DNA of 7,261 nucleotides from an uncultured Alphaproteobacteria bacterium (GCA_937888725.1 CALARE010000012.1:1-7261), one strand, 5' to 3'. Shown: positions 1 through 6,780, numbered from the stretch's first letter. Notes: generated by a model from the sequence alone, not told the origin. Translations and numbers: made by a program.

Positions 1-150
1 GGAGCCAGCCCGCCAGCACCACACGCCACACACAGGAGCCAGCCCGCCCCGCAGGAGTCCACACACACTACACGCCACACACAGGAGCCAGCCCGCCACA
101 CAAGAGCCACGCCCCACACACGCCTCGCAAGAGCCAGCACCACCCCACAA
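1..150. repeat. C/A-rich degenerate tandem repeat
   Basis: The plus strand has only three T residues (58, 69, 125) in these 150 bases and is strongly C-rich, whereas the following genes are AT-leaning. The core GGAGCCAGCCCGCC begins at 1, 35 and 84. Weaker variants follow around 54 (GGAGTCCAC), 103 (AGAGCCACG) and 130 (AGAGCCAGC). A 28-base stretch at 21-48 recurs exactly at 70-97, and copies are joined by CACACGCC/CACACA-type spacers. Spacings of 34 and 49 are not multiples of three, so the repeat does not keep one reading frame. All three plus frames stay open here, but low T content alone explains that. The array may extend left of the window. It could be a minisatellite, a structural spacer or an assembly problem; I cannot assign a function. 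Confidence 0.8.
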
Positions 151-181
151 AAGGCGTACCTCGGGCTATTTATGGTGCCTT
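151..181. terminator. Probable bidirectional hairpin terminator
   Basis: AAGGC (151-155) plus ACC (158-160) pair with GGT (174-176) plus GCCTT (177-181). This gives an 8-bp stem with a two-base bulge (156-157) and a 13-base loop. On the minus strand the hairpin starts four bases after the stop codon of the ankyrin lipoprotein gene and ends in a short T run. On the plus strand it is followed by TATTTTATT. The position directly after the gene supports termination; the short T tracts and the bulge make it moderate at best. Confidence 0.45.
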
Positions 182-184
182 ATT

Positions 185-2566
185 TTATTCATCTGTTTTA
201 AGGCGTTTATATTCCATCAACAAATCAACAATTTCCTGATGTTTTTTCTTTTTTGCATAGGATAAGGCTTCTTCATAGATGCTTTTTTCAACCGCTAAAT
301 TTTTGCCTTTTTCAAGCAAAAATGCAACCATCTCTTTATTGTTAAAATAGCTCGCATATCCTAAATCAGACACCCCATCTTTTCTTGTTTCAATTTTAGC
401 CCCTCTTTCAACGAGTAATTGAGCAATTTGATTATGCCCATTTGAAATAGCATATTTTAAAGGGGTATTCCCATTACACGCCCCATCATTTGGGTCAAGC
501 CTGGCATCTAACAACCGCCTTACCATCTGTTCATGCCCTTTTTGAACGGCTATGACAAGAGCCGATTCTTGTTCCTCACCCACACAATGGGTCACATCTA
601 GTCGATTACTCATTAAGATGTCAAAGATATCTTGATATCCAAAATAAATCGCCACAAACAAGGCATTAATCCGAGAATTAAGAGACTCAACCAAACTTTT
701 AGGATTGTTTTTATCCAATTTAAAATGAAGAGACAACGGTTTTAATTCATCCCGATACAGATACACATAATGACGTAATCCGCAGCCGCATGTTTCAACA
801 ACATAACCTTCATAATAACCCGTTCGTGCCATTTTTGCCAGCTTATCCGCCTCAATTTGTCTTTCTTTTTCCGTCCACGCTTCATAAATCAATTTAAAAA
901 GAGGTGTCTCACCAAGATAGGTAGCTAACAATAACGAATCGACCCCCGCCTTATTTCTTGCCATCACATCAGCCCCTTTGTTCAACAACATTTGAACCAT
1001 CGGGATATCTTTATTTAAAACAGCCTGATGCAAAGCACTTTGTGCGTTTTGATAACGTTTATTCACATCAGCCCCTTTGTTTATCAATCGTTGAGCCTGT
1101 TGAACATCACCCGTTTGAACGGCCTTCAAAAAATCTTGCTCTAACAAGCGTTTTTCAGGATGGTCTAAATAATCAATTTCTTCAAACACATCTGGATACA
1201 CCTCATAAAAGGTTGAAAAGGCATGTTCCCCCGTTTTTGTGTTTTTATCAATCCCCTTTTCTAAAAACAGCCGAATCATGGGGATATCCTTATTTTTAAA
1301 GGGGATATGTGCCACATTTACTAAAAAAGATTTATCCTTTTCTTTCAATGCCAACAATTCTTTTTGCAACACAGGGTGCTTGTATTCATACGCATATTGA
1401 AACAAAAGTTCTTCTATCTGATATTGTTCCCAACCGCCGATGAATGTTGAGCCCTCCCTCTTTTCATAATGATACATCATATCCAGATTTAATTTTTTAA
1501 CCTCCGCCAACACTTGAGGCAATATCTGGGCAATCTCTTGTCCATTTGATTGATTAAATATGTTTAAAATCATACCCAATAGCGGGGTTAAATCTTGATA
1601 CACGTCATGCAACAATTGGAGCTTTTCTTGATTATTTTGTAATATAGCCCAATAAAGTGTATCTGCAAATTGATCGGTTAAAAAATTTTCTTTATCCCGC
1701 TCAACCAATGCCTTAAAATGTTTATGAACAAAAGAGTCTTTATTTAATAAAAACTTTTTTGCATCAATATCGCTAAAATTAAAAATGGCTCCTTTTTCAA
1801 CCGCCTTATCCACAAAAAATGACAGCGTCCAACTATCTTCTTTTAAAAAATAAGCATGCAACAATTCCCTCTTCAATCGGGGGTTCTTTTCAAAATCAAG
1901 CGTATCCATCACAAATACAAGAGCCTCTTTTGCAGCTTTCTCTTTGATGAAACTGTCCGCCGTAAAAGCCTCATATTTAACAACGTTGGTATATGAATAA
2001 ACAAAACTTTCTAAAACATCTTGTCGCAAGTGGGCATATTGCTCTGTTTCATCTGAATTAAACACCAATTGCACCACTTGTTTGGCAAAGTCTTGATTGC
2101 CCTTATCCTTTAAAAAGTCAACCAAAGCCATCTGAAACGAACGGCCGCTATTTTGGAAAAAAATATCTATATTTTCTTGAATTAAATGAATATCTTTTTT
2201 TTCTAAATAAGAATAGATTTTATTTTTCATAACAACCACAGATGAAGGGATCAGATATGCCTCCACCCAATCCCTTGTTTCAAAATACGCTATCACCGCT
2301 TTATCTATCAAGAAACGCAGGTTTTCTTTTGCCTCCATAAAAGTATGGGAGAGGATTTTTGGGTCATTAAGATAAAATTCCCCCACCAAATTGTTGTGAT
2401 ATAACGGCTTTAATAGCTTGTTTTTTAAGGTAACCTCTTGCTGTTTTTTTAAACTTAAATAAGGGGGCATTCCCTCTTTTTTTGCCACACGATAATCAAT
2501 CATACACGCTGTTACAAAGGCTAAAAAAATCACCTGTTGCACACCAGATAATAACTTTTTTTTCAT
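185..2566 (-). CDS. Ankyrin-repeat lipoprotein, 793 aa
   Basis: Predicted exported, lipid-anchored protein. The N-terminus MKKKLL is followed by a hydrophobic stretch (about residues 9-18) and a lipobox VTAC with Cys21 as the probable lipidated residue. I chose the ATG at 2566 rather than the in-frame ATG at 2581, because an AAGGGGG ribosome site (2572-2578) lies five bases before it and inside the longer reading. Residues 22 to about 420 look helical and match nothing I recognise. Ankyrin-like units are visible at about 474-506 (NKGADVN), 507-540 (NKGADVM), 630-666, 667-699, 700-731 and 732-762, plus a final half unit. A related NKDIPM..FLEKG segment sits at 424-439. A break at about 564-629 carries Cys593-Gly-Cys595. 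Ankyrin repeats usually bind protein partners; the partner here is unknown. The gene is transcribed away from the phage tail operon. It could be phage cargo or a host gene. Ankyrin and lipoprotein calls are fairly sure, function is not. Confidence 0.85.
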   Translation of the reverse strand: MKKKLLSGVQQVIFLAFVTACMIDYRVAKKEGMPPYLSLKKQQEVTLKNKLLKPLYHNNLVGEFYLNDPKILSHTFMEAKENLRFLIDKAVIAYFETRDWVEAYLIPSSVVVMKNKIYSYLEKKDIHLIQENIDIFFQNSGRSFQMALVDFLKDKGNQDFAKQVVQLVFNSDETEQYAHLRQDVLESFVYSYTNVVKYEAFTADSFIKEKAAKEALVFVMDTLDFEKNPRLKRELLHAYFLKEDSWTLSFFVDKAVEKGAIFNFSDIDAKKFLLNKDSFVHKHFKALVERDKENFLTDQFADTLYWAILQNNQEKLQLLHDVYQDLTPLLGMILNIFNQSNGQEIAQILPQVLAEVKKLNLDMMYHYEKREGSTFIGGWEQYQIEELLFQYAYEYKHPVLQKELLALKEKDKSFLVNVAHIPFKNKDIPMIRLFLEKGIDKNTKTGEHAFSTFYEVYPDVFEEIDYLDHPEKRLLEQDFLKAVQTGDVQQAQRLINKGADVNKRYQNAQSALHQAVLNKDIPMVQMLLNKGADVMARNKAGVDSLLLATYLGETPLFKLIYEAWTEKERQIEADKLAKMARTGYYEGYVVETCGCGLRHYVYLYRDELKPLSLHFKLDKNNPKSLVESLNSRINALFVAIYFGYQDIFDILMSNRLDVTHCVGEEQESALVIAVQKGHEQMVRRLLDARLDPNDGACNGNTPLKYAISNGHNQIAQLLVERGAKIETRKDGVSDLGYASYFNNKEMVAFLLEKGKNLAVEKSIYEEALSYAKKKKHQEIVDLLMEYKRLKTDE

Positions 2567-2571
2567 CAAAA

Positions 2572-2578
2572 CCCCCTT
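2572..2578 (-). promoter_or_regulatory. Ribosome binding site deciding the lipoprotein start
   Basis: The minus strand reads AAGGGGG here, five bases before the ATG at 2566. Using the upstream ATG at 2581 would place this site inside codons 2-4 and leave that start without a good site of its own. The shorter start also puts the Lys-rich n-region directly at the N-terminus of the signal peptide. Confidence 0.65.
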
Positions 2579-2592
2579 CATAGATGCTTTTT

Positions 2593-2621
2593 TTTATAGC
2601 ATACTTTTTTCTTTTTCCTAA
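2593..2621 (-). promoter_or_regulatory. Candidate promoter for the lipoprotein gene
   Basis: On the minus strand an extended -10 element TGCTATAAA is visible (TATAAA at 2598-2593, TG at 2601-2600). A poor -35 TTAGGA (2621-2616) lies 17 bases upstream. An alternative pairing is TTGTTT (2626-2621) with TATGCT (2603-2598), also 17 bases apart. Either gives a short leader of about 20-25 bases before the chosen start. The region is generally AT-rich, so chance matches are likely. Confidence 0.4.
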
Positions 2622-2645
2622 AACAAGAAAATTTTAAAACTTTTT

Positions 2646-2696
2646 TTGCTACGGGTCTTGATTTTTTATTATACTAATCATACATATAGTACATAT
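2646..2696 (+). promoter_or_regulatory. Candidate promoter of the tail operon
   Basis: A good -10 TATACT (2670-2675) has TTGCTA (2646-2651) 18 bases upstream. TTGATT (2658-2663) with TACATA (2681-2686), 17 bases apart, is an alternative. The heptamer TACATAT occurs twice, at 2681-2687 and 2690-2696, just after the probable start of transcription, where an operator could sit. Nothing else lies between here and the first tail gene except an untranslated leader of about 65 bases. The evidence is consensus matching only. Confidence 0.45.
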
Positions 2697-2747
2697 CGTA
2701 TTTTTTAACCACAATTTCATCACAAAAACTTTTTTATAGGAGAAAAC

Positions 2748-3425
2748 ATGCCTTACACAACTTCTGGAACATTCGAACGATTACATAACTGGGAAGAAGA
2801 CCGCATCAACGGCATTGAGATTGTCACCGATCATCATGATGCCGAAGATGATAATTTTGCTTCAGGCCTTTCTATGGCTCTTGTCAAAGATGGGCGTTCC
2901 CCCATGGAGGGCAACCTCAACATGGGCGGACATCGCCTTATTGGCTGTGCCAAAGGGGTTAATTTAACAGATGCCGTAACACTTGAACAGTTGGAAAATG
3001 CAAATTCCAACTTTGTCCCGATTGCGGGTGACTGTATCATCCAAGATACCAAACGATTTGACGCATCGCCTTTGGTGCCAACGCTTAATTCAACTGATAA
3101 AACACAAAAAACGGCTAATACCCTCTTTGTGCATCAAACCATTGACCAAGCCTTTCAAGACAAGCAAAATGACTATTTAAGCCCTGTTTTCCCAACATAT
3201 GAAACCGTAACTGCCATCAAATCAGGTTATCAAACCGAACAAGCAGGCTATGTGATTTTTTCACTCCCGCCTCGCATGGTTGGGAACATTCAAATCGGTG
3301 CGTTTAAGCAAAGCTTTTCCTATAGCTACAACAACACGCAACCAACGCTTGCCATTTTTCCCATTGCCAAAGGCGTAACGGTTCAATTTTCGGGCTGTTC
3401 CGCCGTCTTTACATCAGCATTTTAA
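2748..3425 (+). CDS. Phage tail-fibre attachment protein, 225 aa
   Basis: Likely connects a tail fibre or spike to the virion tail. The first 70 residues carry a pattern I recognise from phage tail-fibre N-terminal domains: F9, W15, D18 and GIEI (22-25), then DAEDDNFASGLS (31-42), KDGRSPMEGNLNMGGHRL (48-64) and a following TDAVTLEQL (74-82). Residues 115-128 (STDKTQKTANTLFV) match the ST.VANTAFV-type motif often found further along such fibres. The C-terminal 60 or so residues look beta-rich, with no recognised fold. An AGGAGA ribosome site (2738-2743) precedes the ATG by four bases. It is first in a four-gene operon, and the next gene starts 12 bases after its stop. At 225 residues it is short for a full fibre, which suggests that the distal part is supplied by the genes downstream. 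Family assignment is by motif memory, not by a search. Confidence 0.8.
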   Translation: MPYTTSGTFERLHNWEEDRINGIEIVTDHHDAEDDNFASGLSMALVKDGRSPMEGNLNMGGHRLIGCAKGVNLTDAVTLEQLENANSNFVPIAGDCIIQDTKRFDASPLVPTLNSTDKTQKTANTLFVHQTIDQAFQDKQNDYLSPVFPTYETVTAIKSGYQTEQAGYVIFSLPPRMVGNIQIGAFKQSFSYSYNNTQPTLAIFPIAKGVTVQFSGCSAVFTSAF

Positions 3426-3437
3426 AGGAGATTTTTC

Positions 3438-3779
3438 ATGAGTTTTCACTTCACAAAAAACAGTATTACCCTCACACAAGGCGATACGCTCACAATCCCC
3501 GTTGATTTTCATCAACCCATCGATGGAGCCACTATTCGCATCCAAGTTTATCAAGCCAACAAAATCGAACCTGTGATTGATAAAACCATCACCAACCACA
3601 CGGACCCTGAACAGGGCAAAACAGTTCTTTTAATTGAAAAAGAGCTGACAAACATACCCGCTGGGGAATATCAAATTCAAATGACGATTACGTTTTTAGA
3701 TGGCAATCGTTATACGTTTTATCCCCCCAACCCTGCCACACAGGCTAGTTTTCACATCATTCCCGCCATTTTATTTTAA
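3438..3779 (+). CDS. Small phage tail protein, beta-sandwich-like, 113 aa
   Basis: Not firmly recognised. The layout resembles the Ig-like N-terminal domains of phage baseplate upper proteins and related tail proteins. It has an opening strand with QGDT (14-17), alternating hydrophobic strands such as IRIQVYQA (33-40) and VLLIEKEL (63-70), then IPAGEYQIQMTITFLDG (73-89) and a closing strand SFHII (104-108). It has no signal peptide and no membrane segment. An AAAGGAG ribosome site (3424-3430) overlaps the upstream stop codon and lies seven bases before the ATG. The 12-base gap behind and 9-base gap ahead place it in the tail operon. It probably serves as a structural adaptor or decoration between the attachment protein and the large distal protein; that role is inferred from position and predicted strand pattern. 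Confidence 0.7.
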   Translation: MSFHFTKNSITLTQGDTLTIPVDFHQPIDGATIRIQVYQANKIEPVIDKTITNHTDPEQGKTVLLIEKELTNIPAGEYQIQMTITFLDGNRYTFYPPNPATQASFHIIPAILF

Positions 3780-3788
3780 GGAGGCATC

Positions 3789-4196
3789 ATGAGCATTATC
3801 CATTCTGAAAATCAAGACGGTATATCTGTCACCATGGGACAAGAACCCATCAATTTAAACGTTGCTGGCATTTTTGTTCGCAACGGCTTAGATGAAATTA
3901 AAGGCTACATTCAAACAGAAGGTAAAGCCGAACTTCAAGAAATCATCCGCCAATCTGGGGCTGATTTTGACGCTCAAATCAACGCCTATAATGACAACGC
4001 CTTTTGGCAGACGGAGCTTTTCAACCAAAACGCTTTGGAACAATCCAATTACGTTGCAGAAGAAGCCATCTATTGGGCAACCGCCCCGATTGATGAAAAT
4101 CCCATGGGGTCCGCCAAATATTGGGCTGAACAAGCAAAAATCAATTATCAAGAGGCACTCGCCCTCACCGATACAATTAATAACGAGGAGGTTTAA
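3789..4196 (+). CDS. Small phage tail-fibre-like protein, 135 aa
   Basis: Phage structural protein by motif and context. Residues 107-117 read GSAKYWAEQAK, a motif I know from many phage tail-fibre proteins, where SAkyWAeqA segments occur in helical, often trimeric, stretches. A related AIYWA lies at 93-97. Residues 35-95 are polar and probably helical (EIKGYIQTEGKAELQEII and onward), compatible with a coiled coil. The N-terminal 30 residues look like a small strand-rich cap. An AAGGAGG ribosome site (3778-3784) sits four bases before the ATG and overlaps the previous stop. Its own last codons contain the GAGGAGG site for the next gene, so the two are translationally close. In most phages this motif is one part of a long fibre; here it stands alone, suggesting a fibre split over several polypeptides. 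No enzymatic residues are evident. Confidence 0.75.
   Translation: MSIIHSENQDGISVTMGQEPINLNVAGIFVRNGLDEIKGYIQTEGKAELQEIIRQSGADFDAQINAYNDNAFWQTELFNQNALEQSNYVAEEAIYWATAPIDENPMGSAKYWAEQAKINYQEALALTDTINNEEV
4185..4191 (+). promoter_or_regulatory. Ribosome binding site inside the preceding gene
   Basis: GAGGAGG lies in the last codons of the 135-residue gene, five bases before the ATG at 4197. The stop TAA (4194-4196) abuts this ATG directly. Translation of the large protein is therefore probably coupled to, or at least adjacent to, termination of its neighbour. Confidence 0.75.
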
Positions 4197-6569
4197 ATGA
4201 CAACAAAATTAATGAAAAAACTCTCTTATTTAAAAGAAACAACCGATCAAATCAGAGAAAACCTGTCCAAAAAAGGGGCCTCGATCACGCCCACAATGAC
4301 CTTGCGTCAAGTAGCTAACGAAATTGACAATCTTAAAACAAACGAAAATAAAGCCACCAAGCATTTAAGCTGTGTGTCTAACCAAAAAGAGAAAAAAGCG
4401 TTCCTCGTTCCGCATTTTAAAGCGGGGGCGAGCCATTTGCCTTTGCTCGGTTCTTTTGAGGCAACAATCGGTATGTATGGCACCGCAAATGTCGCCTTTT
4501 GTCATAAAGATACGTTTGCCATTCATCAAACAAACAACGGCTTTATGGTCTATCAACAAACAGACAATCAGACCTTTAAACCGCTTTATGCTGGCTCGAC
4601 CTCTTTGGTCAGTGAGGGCTTTTCAAACCCCACAGATGATGATTGTCTGACCACCTGTTATTATAAAACAACAGACACCTTTATTCCAACGGGGAGCCTG
4701 TCTTACCCATCAGGTGGATCGGATTCTTCATTTTACCGTTCCTATCTGTTGTGGGACGCCTCAGGCACCTATTTAATCAACACACAAAATCGCACAACAG
4801 GCATTGATATTTTAAAGCTAAATAAGGCTGAAGATGGCACCTATCACTACACGCTTGCCAACACGTTTAATACGTCAACGCTTGAGCGGGTTGGTTATAA
4901 CTTTCATTATGCCCCGTCGGCTCTTACTTGCCCAAATACCTTTTGTTTATCAGGGAGATACATCTTTCAAATCGACCCAGAAACAAACGCCCTCACCTAT
5001 CAAGATATGCAGGCGGTGTCTTTGCCTGTCGCACTTGAAGACGGGATTATTTTTTATGGTGCCAACTTTTTTATCACAAGGAATTCTTCAAGCACTTCAG
5101 CCACCTTTACCTTTATTAAAGCAACCCCCATTGATGAGGCTTTGGCTGAAACAGAGGCAGGCTTTTGGCAAAACCCAAGCAATTACACCTATGAAATCTT
5201 GCATCAAGAAGAAGGCGTCAATCTCCCCACAACCCCCTTGCATGTGGACAAATGGGGCTATGCCTCCAGCAATAAGGCAAGCAAAGACCACTATATCCGC
5301 CCATTGAAACATAAAATTGAGGGAATGGCTGATTTTGATTATTGCCTGTGCAATCACGCTGGCACGCCCATTTACGGTGTCTTTTTTGACTTAGATGTGT
5401 TCATCAGTCAAAACATGGCCTCTAATGACGCCCCTATTTTATGGCAAAAAAATGCCTCCACCAACCGTTTTGAGGCAGAAGAACGTCTTTGCACCCTGAG
5501 AGGCGGACATTATTTTTCAGAATACGGGTATGGTGTTTTTTATAATGGCAGTTCGACAAGAGAATGCCATTTTGAAAACAGCCAACTCTCACCCACCTCA
5601 TTTAGCCATTATCAAGGCTGGACAGCGGAGTTCTTTTTTAAAAACGGCTCAACACAGGCAACTTATTCATCTTCCACACTCGATATTAAAATGTTTAAAG
5701 CCAATGGGTTAAGTTTAAGCGTCAATCCCAATCGTGACATACAAATTAATGACTCACTTATCTCCCATTTAAGAGATAATAAAATCACACGTGTCGAAGA
5801 TGACGGCTCATTCACCACCTTTACCGCAAAAGGCGTAACCTATGGCTCTAGCTATCATTTTGTGGTTGAAATTGCGGGGCAACTTATCGCCATTTGTTCA
5901 ACGGGCTATCCCTCAAATGATTCAGAAAATGGGTGCGAGACGTATCTGATTACCCTTGACGAGGCAACAAAAACCTTTACCTCCACACCCAATGGTGTTT
6001 GCCGTCTTTCTCTTTCAAGCACTTATTGGAACTTTGCCCGCAAAATCCATAACACAGATTGCTATATCTTAAAAAATGGGAATATCCTTGCCCCTTATCA
6101 AGGCTCCCCAGATGGCGTTTTGCATCTGATGGAATGTAAATTACCCCAAGAAGTGTTGGATAAAATGGGCAATGACACCACCCAATATGTGCAAACATTT
6201 TATGATGGCTCGGTCGCATTGGCTCTTTATTCAAGCAAAAAAACCCTCCTCTTTTTCCCCGCATGGGACAATCAAACAGGGACGCTTTTGCTCAAAGAGG
6301 GAACCCTCGTTCAAGAATTTGACCCTATCGATTTGGGCGAATATAAGGGATATCGCCTCTTTTCCCCTTTCAAGCGATATCAATTTAGCTCTTATGGCAC
6401 GTTTTATTACATTGGTTATACGCCCTTTGATGATGCGTTGGATGATCAAACAACCCTCACCCATATTGAGAGCGTTAAAACCACCTTTCCCCACAGTGCC
6501 ACAACTTGCACCCTAACGGGCAAGGCTGAAACGGTTAATGGTGCTCTGTTTTGTTTTTGTGATGCCTAA
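4197..6569 (+). CDS. Large phage tail protein, candidate receptor-binding protein, 790 aa
   Basis: Last and largest gene of the tail operon. Residues 11-46 (YLKETTDQIRENL..KGASIT, then MTLRQVANEIDNL) match a short helical attachment module that I know from phage tail proteins, of the form yL.eTK..Ir.al..kG followed by tlr..a..I..i. The remaining 740 or so residues are rich in aromatic, Thr, Ser and Asn residues and in short predicted strands. Segments such as LINTQNRTTGIDILKLNKAEDGTYHYTL and YIFQIDPETNALTY resemble beta-propeller blades. I see no catalytic motif for a glycanase, no signal peptide and no membrane segment. The protein ends in LFCFCDA. Position after smaller attachment proteins, size and composition suggest the distal, receptor-contacting part of the fibre or spike. 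The fold is a guess from pattern; a plain structural tail protein is the alternative. Confidence 0.7.
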   Translation: MTTKLMKKLSYLKETTDQIRENLSKKGASITPTMTLRQVANEIDNLKTNENKATKHLSCVSNQKEKKAFLVPHFKAGASHLPLLGSFEATIGMYGTANVAFCHKDTFAIHQTNNGFMVYQQTDNQTFKPLYAGSTSLVSEGFSNPTDDDCLTTCYYKTTDTFIPTGSLSYPSGGSDSSFYRSYLLWDASGTYLINTQNRTTGIDILKLNKAEDGTYHYTLANTFNTSTLERVGYNFHYAPSALTCPNTFCLSGRYIFQIDPETNALTYQDMQAVSLPVALEDGIIFYGANFFITRNSSSTSATFTFIKATPIDEALAETEAGFWQNPSNYTYEILHQEEGVNLPTTPLHVDKWGYASSNKASKDHYIRPLKHKIEGMADFDYCLCNHAGTPIYGVFFDLDVFISQNMASNDAPILWQKNASTNRFEAEERLCTLRGGHYFSEYGYGVFYNGSSTRECHFENSQLSPTSFSHYQGWTAEFFFKNGSTQATYSSSTLDIKMFKANGLSLSVNPNRDIQINDSLISHLRDNKITRVEDDGSFTTFTAKGVTYGSSYHFVVEIAGQLIAICSTGYPSNDSENGCETYLITLDEATKTFTSTPNGVCRLSLSSTYWNFARKIHNTDCYILKNGNILAPYQGSPDGVLHLMECKLPQEVLDKMGNDTTQYVQTFYDGSVALALYSSKKTLLFFPAWDNQTGTLLLKEGTLVQEFDPIDLGEYKGYRLFSPFKRYQFSSYGTFYYIGYTPFDDALDDQTTLTHIESVKTTFPHSATTCTLTGKAETVNGALFCFCDA

Positions 6570-6592
6570 ATGCCTCATTTAAACTTGACTGA

Positions 6593-6640
6593 CACTTGGG
6601 CTCTTTGATAACCTCCTCACTCCCAAAGTGCGATAGCACT
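6593..6640 (+). promoter_or_regulatory. Two overlapping, mutually exclusive hairpins
   Basis: CACTTGGG (6593-6600) can pair with CCCAAAGTG (6622-6630) with one bulged base and a 21-base loop. AGTGC (6627-6631) can also pair with GCACT (6636-6640) around a GATA loop. The two stems share bases 6627-6630, so only one can form at a time. The loop of the first stem contains AACCTCCTC (6610-6618), which is complementary to a Shine-Dalgarno sequence. Such switching is typical of attenuators, but no regulatory role is shown here. Confidence 0.4.
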
Positions 6641-6663
6641 ACTTTAACCATTTCTTCACCAGC

Positions 6664-6780
6664 GTTAAAAGAGTTAAAACCAAAAACTACCTCTCAATCT
6701 TTTTGTCGTGTTTTTAACTCACTGACCCTCGGGCTCCTTTTATGATTGAAAGGTAGAATGTTTGTTTTAACTCTTTTAAC
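6664..6780. repeat. Long imperfect palindrome with 17-bp perfect arms
   Basis: GTTAAAAGAGTTAAAAC (6664-6680) is the exact reverse complement of GTTTTAACTCTTTTAAC (6764-6780). Further in, CTACCTCTCAATC (6687-6699) pairs with GATTGAAAGGTAG (6744-6756) at 12 of 13 positions. The two paired blocks are separated by 6 and 7 bases that partly pair, and the central unpaired part is 44 bases (6700-6743). The outer arms are flanked directly by TCACCAGC (6656-6663) and TCACAGGC (6781-6788), alike at 6 of 8 positions. This could be a folded RNA, a cruciform-type protein-binding site, or a very small inverted-repeat element. Confidence 0.75.

Noticed and set aside
1..201. Open plus-strand frame giving a Pro/His/Thr-rich tail that ends at a TAA near 201
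   Set aside because: All three plus frames stay open because the DNA has almost no T. The repeats shift frame between copies, and the frame runs on into the antisense of the lipoprotein gene.
4834..5307. 157-codon plus-strand frame inside the large tail gene
   Set aside because: It is an out-of-frame shadow of the 790-residue gene, with a composition typical of frame shadows and no ribosome site.
6568..6581. Small TAAATG/CATTTA hairpin at the tail operon stop as a terminator
   Set aside because: The stem is short and AT-only, and no T run follows, so it is unlikely to stop transcription.
6570..6608. 12-codon peptide MPHLNLTDTWAL directly after the tail operon stop
   Set aside because: The TAA-ATG junction resembles the one at 4197, but there is no Shine-Dalgarno sequence and nothing else supports translation.
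158..6735. Shared CCTCGGGCT at 159-167 and 6727-6735, both followed shortly by TTTATG
   Set aside because: Nine matching bases in 7 kb are expected by chance, and the surroundings do not match further.
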